NCBI RefSeq assembly: GCF_003112515.1
Contig: NZ_BEVZ01000008.1
Location: forward strand, 1 to 64,000
Origin: Streptomyces fragilis
GTDB lineage: Bacteria; Actinomycetota; Actinomycetes; Streptomycetales; Streptomycetaceae
Direction: 5' to 3'
Length of the DNA: 64,000 bases
Below, one piece after another: positions 1-7,044 of the stretch. Both the position numbers and the translations under genes were made by a program. The notes under the pieces were generated by a model, which saw only the letters and a program-made list of their open reading frames with translations, was not told where the DNA came from and did not search any database. Each line of letters opens with the position of its first letter. The first letter of the stretch is position 1.

Positions 1-432
1 CTGACCCTCTCGGGCTTTCCTCCGGGCGCTTCCTTCGTTTCCGACTCTATCAGACCGTTTCCGTTCCGATTTCCTCGGTGCTTTCCAGGTCCTTCACCTT
101 TCGGCGTTTTCCCTTTCCGGCGGTTCCGACTCTATCAGAACCTTTCGGCGTCTGATTCCCAGTCAGAGGGGGTTGTCTTCGCGGCCGTTGGGCCGTTCCG
201 ACGTCTCAAACCTTAGCGGATCTTTCCCTCGGTTCCCAATCGGCCCTATTCGGAGCCGGCCCGGAGACCTCGAGATCCGCGTGAATTGCTTTCCGGGCAC
301 GCCGAAAAGAATCCCGCGGGAGTGATCGTGCTTGGTGTGAGGTGCCGCTGAGAGCGGCGGATGGTTGCCGGGGAACCGTGACGGCTCGGCGGCAACTCGA
401 AGAACCTTACGGATCGGCAGGACCCGTGTCAA
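1..432 (-). promoter_or_regulatory. rRNA operon promoter/leader region (16S gene lies beyond left edge)
   Basis: Read on the minus strand, this stretch resembles the long 5' leader of a Streptomyces rRNA operon. It has a promoter with -35 TTGACA (427-432), a 17-bp spacer and -10 TAAGGT (404-409). A second has -35 TTGGGA (234-239), an 18-bp spacer and -10 TAAGGT (210-215). Two copies of TCTGATAGAGTCGGAA follow, each with a TAGAGT -10-like hexamer (129-134 and 44-49). Streptomyces rRNA operons are known for tandem promoters and such repeats. No 16S sequence lies inside the window, so the assignment is inferred from the leader. No protein gene is seen in 1-450. Confidence 0.75.
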
Positions 433-450
433 GAGGCCGGGCCGGCCGGG

Positions 451-1017
451 TCAGTCCAGGTCGGTCAGCCGCCCGCCGGCGTCCGGCTGGGCGTGCTCGA
501 CACGGATGAGCAGACGGGTGAGGAGCTCGCCCAGGGTGGCGCGCTCGTCGGAGGAGAGGTCCTGGAGGAGGCCCTCCTCGAAGACGCTCGCCAGACGCAT
601 GGCCTCCAGCCACCTCTCACGGCCGAGCGGGGTGAGCTCGACGATGACGCGGACGCGGTTGGACTCGTCGCGCTCGCGGGTCACCAGGCTCTCGGTGACC
701 ATGCGGTCGATCCGGTGGGTCATCGCGGCCGGGGTGAGGCCGAGGCGCTTGGCCAGCTCGCCCGGCCCCATCCGATAGGGGGCGCCGGACAGGACCAAGG
801 CCTTCAGCACCTCCCACTCGGCGTTGCTGATGCCGAGCTCCGAGGTCTGGCGGCTGTAGGCGACGTTCATGCGCCGGTTGAGCCGGGACAGCGCGGAGAC
901 GACCTTCTCGACCTGGGGGTCGAGGTCCTGGAACTCCCGCTGGTAGGCCGCGATCTGCTCCTCGAGCGTCGGCTCGCCGAGAGCCGCTGCGGTCGGGTCT
1001 GCGGAGTTGTCGGCCAT
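451..1017 (-). CDS. MarR-family transcriptional regulator
   Basis: A 188-residue winged-helix regulator. Residues 1-60 form the N-terminal dimerisation helices, the helix-turn-helix lies at about 84-108, and the wing at 109-127 carries the family pattern of acidic and basic residues (RERDESNRVRV). A C-terminal helix completes the dimer interface. Translation starts at the ATG at 1017; a longer open frame extends upstream but runs antisense through the neighbouring transporter. It is divergent from an MFS exporter with a perfect inverted repeat between them, the classic layout of a repressor controlling its own efflux pump. The ligand is unknown. Confidence 0.93.
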   Translation of the reverse strand: MADNSADPTAAALGEPTLEEQIAAYQREFQDLDPQVEKVVSALSRLNRRMNVAYSRQTSELGISNAEWEVLKALVLSGAPYRMGPGELAKRLGLTPAAMTHRIDRMVTESLVTRERDESNRVRVIVELTPLGRERWLEAMRLASVFEEGLLQDLSSDERATLGELLTRLLIRVEHAQPDAGGRLTDLD

Positions 1018-1076
1018 GTGCGGAGTATCGCATGCACAGACTTGGCGCCTGAAGACCTTGGGTGTGTAGTCTTTAG

Positions 1077-1097
1077 CTTCGAACTTTAGGTTCGAAG
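1077..1097. promoter_or_regulatory. Candidate MarR operator (perfect inverted repeat)
   Basis: CTTCGAAC, five bases TTTAG, then GTTCGAAG: perfect 8-bp arms in the 117-bp gap between the divergent marR-like and MFS genes. MarR dimers typically bind palindromes of this size, so it is the likely operator for both genes. This is inference. Confidence 0.6.
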
Positions 1098-1134
1098 TGT
1101 TCAGGGCTAACGACTCGTAGCAAGGCAGGTGACA

Positions 1135-2427
1135 GTGAGCAAGGCGATGCGGCGGATCCAGGTGGGCAGCGCGCTCAGCGCGTTCGGTCTGGGATTCACC
1201 GTTCCGTATCTGTACGTCTATGTGGCACAGGTGCGGGGGCTGGGCGCCGTGACGGCGGGGCTGGTCCTCGCGGTGTTCGCGGTGGCCGCCCTGATCGTGC
1301 TCCCGTTCGCCGGACGGGCCATCGTGTCGCGGGGCGCGCTCCCCGTGCTGGTGGCCTCGCTGGTGACGGCCGCGGCGGGCTCCCTGGCGCTGGGCCTGTC
1401 GGCCGGCGCCACCACGGTGCTGCTGTCGGCGGCGCTGCTCGGCGCGGGTCAGGCCGTGATGCAGCCGGCACTGGCCACCCTGGTCGTCGACTGCTCGTCC
1501 ACGCTCTCGCGGACCCGGGCGTTCGCCACGCAGTTCTTCCTGCAGAACCTCGGCCTGGGCGTCGGCGGTCTGATCGGCGGCCACCTGGTGGACCCGTCGC
1601 GTCCCGGCTCGTTCGTCCTGCTGTTCTCGATCCAGGCCGCGATGTTCGTCCTGCTCACCGGTCTGATGGCGACGACGCGGCTGCCGAAGGCGGCGTTGCC
1701 GGAGGACGGTGGCCCGGAGCAGGTGCCCGCGGTCAAGGCCGACTGGCGCGCGCTGTTCCGTAACCGGGCGATGGTCTGGCTCTGCGTCCTGGGCTTCGTG
1801 CTGTTCTTCGCCTGCTACGGGCAGTTCGAGTCGGGCCTGAGCGCCTACGGCGTGGAGGCGGCGGGCATCTCGACGTCCACGCTGGGCACCGCGCTGGCGG
1901 CCAACACGGCGATGATCGTGCTGGCCCAGTTCCTGGTGCTGCGGTTCGTGGAGCGGCGGCGGCGTTCGCGGGTGATCGCGGGCGTGGGTCTGCTGTGGGC
2001 CGTCGCCTGGGCGGTCGCCGGGTTCTCCGGGCTGGCCGACGTGAGCCAGGCGGTCGCGACCGTCTCCTTCATCTCGGTCTACGCGCTGTTCGGGCTGGGT
2101 GAGGCGCTGCTGTCGCCGACACTGGCGCCGCTGGTCGCCGATCTCGCGCCCAGTGGGCTGGCCGGTCAGTACAACTCGGCGTTCGCCCTGGTCAAGCAGC
2201 TGGCGCTGGCGATCGGTCCCGCCGTGGGCGGGCCGATGGGTGCCGCGCTGCACGGGCCGTACATCGTGCTGATGCTGCTGTTCTGCCTCGGCATGGCGGG
2301 GTTGGCGATGGGCCTGGAGCGGCGGCTCACCACCGCGCAGAACCACCCCTACGCCACGCGTGCCCGGGTGGTGGCGCAGTCCGCGCCCGCCTCCCCGCCT
2401 GCCGCGCCGGTGGGTGCGGACGCCTAG
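1135..2427 (+). CDS. MFS transporter (drug-efflux type)
   Basis: About 430 residues with twelve predicted hydrophobic segments, the size and pattern of a major facilitator exporter. The first helix starts near residue 10 and a charged cytoplasmic loop sits in the middle (around PEDGGPEQVPAVKADW). A GTG at 1135 is preferred because AAGGCAGG lies five bases upstream; an in-frame GTG at 1129 is too close to that site. It is divergent from a MarR regulator with a shared operator, suggesting inducible export of a small toxic compound. Substrate not predictable. Confidence 0.9.
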   Translation: MSKAMRRIQVGSALSAFGLGFTVPYLYVYVAQVRGLGAVTAGLVLAVFAVAALIVLPFAGRAIVSRGALPVLVASLVTAAAGSLALGLSAGATTVLLSAALLGAGQAVMQPALATLVVDCSSTLSRTRAFATQFFLQNLGLGVGGLIGGHLVDPSRPGSFVLLFSIQAAMFVLLTGLMATTRLPKAALPEDGGPEQVPAVKADWRALFRNRAMVWLCVLGFVLFFACYGQFESGLSAYGVEAAGISTSTLGTALAANTAMIVLAQFLVLRFVERRRRSRVIAGVGLLWAVAWAVAGFSGLADVSQAVATVSFISVYALFGLGEALLSPTLAPLVADLAPSGLAGQYNSAFALVKQLALAIGPAVGGPMGAALHGPYIVLMLLFCLGMAGLAMGLERRLTTAQNHPYATRARVVAQSAPASPPAAPVGADA

Positions 2428-2445
2428 GGCTCGGCCCTCACCCCC

Positions 2446-2479
2446 TGAGCGCGTCGGTCTCCCGGGACCGGCGCGCTCA
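2446..2479. terminator. Hairpin between convergent genes
   Basis: Imperfect inverted repeat TGAGCGCG...CGCGCTCA with an inner CGGTC/GACCG pair. It sits just after the MFS gene and overlaps the stop codon of the convergent phosphatase gene, so it could serve as a bidirectional terminator. Confidence 0.55.
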
Positions 2480-4150
2480 CCGCAGTGCGAACTCGCACCA
2501 GACCGCCTTGCCGCCGCCCGGCGTGCGCCGGCAGCCCCAGCTGGAGCTGATGGTCGCCACGATGGCGATGCCCCGGCCCGACTCGTCGCCCGGCTCGGCC
2601 CGGCGGCGCCGCGGCAGGTGGTCGTCCGCGTCGGTCACCTCCACGATCAGCCGGCGGTCGGTGCGGCGCAGTCGCAGCCGCATCGGCGGCATCCCGTGCT
2701 GGAGCGAGTTGGCGACCAGCTCGCTGGCCGCCAGGACGCCCAGGTCGCGGAGGTCCGCGGGGAACCGCCAGCTGGCGAGCACCCCGGAGGTGAACGCGCG
2801 GGCGTGCGGTGCGGCCTCGGCGCCGCCGAGCAGCTCCAGCTCGGCGTGGCGGAAGAGGTCCGCCTCGGCGCCGGTGCGCTCGGGATGCTGGATCACCAGC
2901 ACGGCGACGTCGTCGTCGTGGTCGGCGGTGACCCCGGCGGAGCGCATCAGGCGGTCGCAGATCACCTGAGGGCTGCCGCCCGCGCCGGCCAGCGCCCGCT
3001 CCAGGGCGGTGATCCCCTCGTCGAGGTCCTTGTCCCGGCGCTCGACCAGGCCGTCCGTGTAGAGGACGGCCGTCGACCCGGGGGTCAGCGGCACGGAGGC
3101 GGAGGCGTGCACCCAGCCGCCCGCGCCGAGCGGCGGACCGGTGGGTTCCTCGGTGCGGACCACCTCGCCCTCGGCGTCGCGGACGAGGATCGGCAGGTGG
3201 CCCGCCGAGGCGTAGACCAGCCGGCCCTCGTTGGGGTCGTGCACCGCGTAGACGCAGGTGGCGATCTGATTCGCGTCGATCTCGGACGCCAGGCCGTCCA
3301 GCAGCTGGAGCACCTCGTGCGGCGGGAGGTCCAGGCGGGCGTAGGCGCGCACGGCGGTGCGCAGCTGGCCCATCACGGCGGCGGCGCGCACCCCGCGCCC
3401 CATCACGTCACCGATGACCAGCGCCGTGCGGCCGCCGCCGAGGGTGATGACGTCGTACCAGTCGCCGCCGACCGCGGCCTCCGTCCCGCCGGGGTGGTAG
3501 GTGGCGGCGATGCGGAGGTCGTCGGGCTGCTCGAGCTCCTGCGGGAGCAGGGAGCGCTGGAGGGTCACCGCGGTCTCGCGCTGACGGCGCTCGCTGGCAC
3601 GCAGCCGCTCGCCCGCCTCGGCGTGGTCGGTGACGTCGGCGGCGAAGACCAGCACGCCGCCGTGCCGCTCCCCCTCGACCGCCACGGGGGTGCAGGTGAA
3701 GGTGTAGCAGCGGCCGTCGGAGGCCGTGCGGGACTTCAGCGTGCGGGGGCGGGCGCTGCGCAGGACCTGGTCGAGGAGGGGGAGCAGGCCGGTCTCGACC
3801 AGTTCGGGGAGCTGGTCGCGGGCCGCTCCGCCCGGTGTTCGGGGGCCGAACGCGGCGGTGTAGGCGGCGTTGACGTAGGCGACGCGGTGGTCCGCGCCCT
3901 GGACGAGGGCGACCAGGGCTGGGACGCGGTCCAGCACCTCGTGGACGGCCAGGTCGTCGAGGGCCGCGGCGCCGGGGCGGGCTCTGCCGCCCGGCTGCTC
4001 GGCACGGGCGGCGGGCACGGAGCCGTCGGCCCGGCGATCCTGGGCCTCCCGGCCCGGGGTCGCTCCGTCCGGGGAGAGGCCCGTTCCCGCTCGCGCTGCG
4101 GCGCGGCGCTGCGTTCCGGGGAGCCGGGCGCTCCAGCGCGTGAAGTTCAC
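2477..4150 (-). CDS. PAS / SpoIIE-type PP2C phosphatase / HATPase protein
   Basis: A 557-residue signalling protein. After an Ala/Arg-rich head (1-65) comes a PAS-like sensor (about 70-175), a SpoIIE-type PPM phosphatase (about 195-420) and a C-terminal anti-sigma-like HATPase (about 440-557). Metal-binding motifs are present: GGDWYD (D230), GDVMGRG (D248) and HDDD (411-414). The kinase-like N box is ELVANSLQHG and the G box GRGIAIV. Such fusions combine the phosphatase and kinase arms of partner switching on STAS anti-anti-sigma proteins. The GTG start at 4150 lies inside a small palindrome. It probably follows the ndh-like gene, which ends 162 bp upstream on the same strand. Its STAS partner is not in the window. 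Confidence 0.9.
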   Translation of the reverse strand: MNFTRWSARLPGTQRRAAARAGTGLSPDGATPGREAQDRRADGSVPAARAEQPGGRARPGAAALDDLAVHEVLDRVPALVALVQGADHRVAYVNAAYTAAFGPRTPGGAARDQLPELVETGLLPLLDQVLRSARPRTLKSRTASDGRCYTFTCTPVAVEGERHGGVLVFAADVTDHAEAGERLRASERRQRETAVTLQRSLLPQELEQPDDLRIAATYHPGGTEAAVGGDWYDVITLGGGRTALVIGDVMGRGVRAAAVMGQLRTAVRAYARLDLPPHEVLQLLDGLASEIDANQIATCVYAVHDPNEGRLVYASAGHLPILVRDAEGEVVRTEEPTGPPLGAGGWVHASASVPLTPGSTAVLYTDGLVERRDKDLDEGITALERALAGAGGSPQVICDRLMRSAGVTADHDDDVAVLVIQHPERTGAEADLFRHAELELLGGAEAAPHARAFTSGVLASWRFPADLRDLGVLAASELVANSLQHGMPPMRLRLRRTDRRLIVEVTDADDHLPRRRRAEPGDESGRGIAIVATISSSWGCRRTPGGGKAVWCEFALR

Positions 4151-4312
4151 GAATCCTTGCCTCGGGTTGTGGTCTCCGGCCTGCTCCGGAATGCGGCCGG
4201 TCGGGCGGCCGCCGCGGACGGTGGACCAGTGTGGCAGCCCCGGAGCGGTCCGGGGCGGTTTGCACCGACATCCGTTGGACGCCTGGCGCGTTTGCGGAGT
4301 TCCTTCGTCCGG

Positions 4313-5722
4313 TCAGGTGGACCCGTTCGGGTCGGGGTGAGGGCCGTCGGGATGCATTCCCCCGGCAGCGCGTTCGAACTCCGCGCGCGGGTGTTCCAAT
4401 GAACCGAGCGAGACGATCTCCCGCGCGAACAGACCGGCCAGCGTCCATTCGGCGAGCACCCGTGCCTTGCGGTTGAGGGTGGGCAGCCGGCCCAGGTGGT
4501 AGGCGCGGTGCAGCAGCCAGGCGGCGCGGCCGGTGAGCCGGCGCCCGCGGAGCTGGGCGACGCCTTTGCGCAGGCCGAGGGAGGCGACCGCGCCGAGATG
4601 GGCGTGTGCGTAGCGCTCCAACGGCTCCCCCCGCAGGGAGCGCACGAGGTTGTCGGCGAGGACCCGGGCCTGGCGCACCGCGTGCTGGGCGTTGGGCGCC
4701 ACCGTGGTGCCGGGCGCGTCGGCGGCCAGGTCGGGGACCGCGGCGGCGTCGCCGGCCGCCCAGGCGTGCGGGACGCCCTCGACGGCGAGGTGCTCGGTGC
4801 ACCGCAGCCGCCCCCGGGAGTCCAGCGGCAGGCCCGTGGCGGCGAGCATCGGGGATGGCCGAACCCCGGTGGTCCACACGAGGGTGCGAGCGGGCAGCCG
4901 TGCGCCGTCGTCGAGCACCACGACCCGGTCGGTGCAGGAGCGCAACCGGGTGGACAGCCGGACGTCGACGTTGCGGCGGCGCAGCTGGGTGAGGGCGTAG
5001 CGGGCGAGCGGCTCGTCGACCTCCGGGAGGATGCGGCCGGACGCCTCGACCAGGAGCCAGCGCAGGTCCTCGGGGGCGATGGTGTTGTAGTGCCGGACCG
5101 CGTACCGGGCCATGTCCTCCAGTTCGGCGAGCGCCTCGACCCCCGCGTAGCCGGCGCCGACGAAGACGAAGGTCAGCGCCGCCTCGCGGACCGCCGGGTC
5201 GCGGGTGGAGGCGGCGATGTCCAGCTGTTCCAGGACGTGGTTGCGCAGCCCGATGGCCTCCTCCACGGTCCGGAAGCCGATGCCGTGGTCGGCCAGGCCG
5301 GGCACGGGGAGGGTGCGCGAGACGGAGCCGGGAGCCAGCACGATCTCGTCGTAGCCGATCGACTCGCCGCAGGGCGCGGAGGGGTTGCGGGCGGCCCGCT
5401 CACCGGAGGCTGCGGTGGTGTACCGGGCGAGGCGCCGGGAGTGCTCGACGCCGGTGACCTCTCCGACGATCACCCGGCAGCCGTCGAGGACGCGGCGCAG
5501 CGGCACCACCACGTGCCGCGGGGAGATCGATCCGGCGGCGGCCTCGGGGAGGAACGGCTGATAGGTCATGTACGGGTCAGCCGTGATCAGGACGATCTCC
5601 ACGGCGCCGGCGCGGAGCTCGGCGCGCAGGCGGCGTTGCAGCCTCAGGGCCGTGTTCATCCCGGCGCAGCCGCCGCCCACCACCAGTACCCGGGTGCGCT
5701 CCTTCACCATCACACACCCCAT
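4313..5722 (-). CDS. ndh: Type II NADH dehydrogenase-like FAD oxidoreductase
   Basis: A 469-residue two-dinucleotide-domain flavoprotein. The FAD-binding GGGCAG motif is at 16-21, the second Rossmann motif GAGYAG at 189-194, and the FAD-closing AAGD near residue 320. The C-terminal stretch around HRAYHLGRLPTLNRK fits the amphipathic membrane anchor of non-proton-pumping NADH:quinone oxidoreductases. It would oxidise NADH and reduce menaquinone at the inner face of the membrane. Two in-frame ATGs (5722 and 5710) have equally spaced GGGG motifs, so the start is uncertain by four codons. A -35-like TTGACA lies at 5756-5761, with no good -10 at the usual distance. Confidence 0.88.
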   Translation of the reverse strand: MGCVMVKERTRVLVVGGGCAGMNTALRLQRRLRAELRAGAVEIVLITADPYMTYQPFLPEAAAGSISPRHVVVPLRRVLDGCRVIVGEVTGVEHSRRLARYTTAASGERAARNPSAPCGESIGYDEIVLAPGSVSRTLPVPGLADHGIGFRTVEEAIGLRNHVLEQLDIAASTRDPAVREAALTFVFVGAGYAGVEALAELEDMARYAVRHYNTIAPEDLRWLLVEASGRILPEVDEPLARYALTQLRRRNVDVRLSTRLRSCTDRVVVLDDGARLPARTLVWTTGVRPSPMLAATGLPLDSRGRLRCTEHLAVEGVPHAWAAGDAAAVPDLAADAPGTTVAPNAQHAVRQARVLADNLVRSLRGEPLERYAHAHLGAVASLGLRKGVAQLRGRRLTGRAAWLLHRAYHLGRLPTLNRKARVLAEWTLAGLFAREIVSLGSLEHPRAEFERAAGGMHPDGPHPDPNGST

Positions 5723-6090
5723 GACGCACCCCGCTCAGAACTTTGTCCACAGCCTTGTCAATTCATGTGACCGGCGGCGGATCGCGGGGGCGTGGCGGTG
5801 GCATCGGGGCGTGCGGCGGAATCCGCAGGTCGCGGGGGAATCGAGGGCTCCCGGCGGGGGCGTGTCGCGGACGTGTGCGCCTCGTACTCCTTTCGAGGGT
5901 CCACCTACGCGGAACGGGACCCTTCTGAATTGACGCCCACTCAACTATGTTCGTTGTGCGTCGGGGTGTGGGGGGATGCGCGGTTCGTATCCGCGTCGGG
6001 CGGATTTCTTGTCATACGCCTTCTCCTCGTGGCCCGGCCGTCCAAGGTGGGGAGTCTCCGGGGGGAGACGCAATAACCGGGGGGTTACAC
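5723..6090. other. Divergent intergenic region ndh / atrA
   Basis: 368 bp without a credible gene. It contains a minus-strand TTGACA (5756-5761) facing ndh and a plus-strand TTGACG (5930-5935) facing the TetR gene, neither with a convincing -10. Short open frames here lack codon bias and are probably chance. Confidence 0.5.
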
Positions 6091-6828
6091 ATGCAGACTC
6101 AGGAATCTCACTGGCCGTCCGCGCCCGTCGCGCGGGCCGCCGCGACGCCGGTCGCCGCGGCGGTGGGCGCCGGCGGCACCGGCCTCGCCCATGCGGCGGC
6201 CCGCGGGATGCGCACGACGCCGCTGCGGGTGGACGCCCAGCGGAACCTGGAGCACGTGCTCCGCGCGGCCCGCGAGGTGTTCGGCGAGCTGGGTTACGGG
6301 GCTCCGATGGAGGACGTCGCCCGGCGGGCCCGGGTGGGTGTCGGCACGGTCTACCGGCGCTTCCCGAGCAAGGACGTGCTGGTGCGGCGGATAGCCGAGG
6401 AGGAGACGGCCCGTCTCACGGACCAGGCGAGGGCCGCGCTGGGCCAGGAGGACGAGCCGTGGTCGGCCCTCTCCCGGTTCCTGCGCACCTCGGTCGCCTC
6501 GGGTGCCGGGCGGCTGCTGCCGCCGCAGGTGCTGCGGGTCGGCGTGGCCGACGACGCCCGGGTGCCGCAGCAGCGGAGCGTCCCGGCGGACCCCGGCGAG
6601 TCGGGCGTGCCGGACGACGCCGGCGCGGCGGCGCTGCTCGACGTGGTCGGCCGGCTGGTCGACCGGGCGCGGGCGGCGGGCGAGCTGCGGACGGACGTGT
6701 CGGTGGCGGACGTGCTGCTGGTCATCGCGACCGCCGCGCCCTCGCTGCCGGATCCGGCGCAGCAGGCGGCGGCCTCCTCGCGGCTGCTGGACATCCTGCT
6801 GGAGGGGCTGCGTTCGCGGCCGTCCTGA
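6091..6828 (+). CDS. atrA: TetR-family regulator, AtrA-like
   Basis: A 245-residue TetR/AcrR regulator. After a 45-residue Ala-rich extension, the helix-turn-helix lies at about 70-93 (APMEDVARRARVGVGTVYRR) and an all-helical ligand-binding domain follows. The ATG at 6091 has GGGGG eight bases upstream. The match to AtrA, which activates actII-ORF4 and strR in Streptomyces, rests on recognition of the DNA-binding domain and on synteny: ndh-like gene on one side, ECF sigma gene and ORF1590 homologue on the other. Gene name is inference; family assignment is firm. Confidence 0.85.
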   Translation: MQTQESHWPSAPVARAAATPVAAAVGAGGTGLAHAAARGMRTTPLRVDAQRNLEHVLRAAREVFGELGYGAPMEDVARRARVGVGTVYRRFPSKDVLVRRIAEEETARLTDQARAALGQEDEPWSALSRFLRTSVASGAGRLLPPQVLRVGVADDARVPQQRSVPADPGESGVPDDAGAAALLDVVGRLVDRARAAGELRTDVSVADVLLVIATAAPSLPDPAQQAAASSRLLDILLEGLRSRPS

Positions 6829-7044
6829 GGCGGGACGCCACCCGGTGACGGGCGGCGGGGTGCGGTCCGGGGCCGTCCAGGTGCTCGACCCGGGGCCGCG
6901 TGCGGGGGTGTCTCGTGCGCGGCCCCGGATTGTGCCGTGCGGGGGTGCCGGCTGGAACCCCTGAGCGGGCGAAACCCCACGGACGAGTGGTAGTTCCGTC
7001 CGTCCGCTCGACGCCCAGTTCCGCTGTGCCACGCTGGCCGCGAC

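Noticed and set aside
451..2346. A 631-codon minus-strand frame spanning the MarR gene and the MFS gene
   Set aside because: Its first two-thirds is antisense to a clear transporter and has no protein character; only the MarR part is real.
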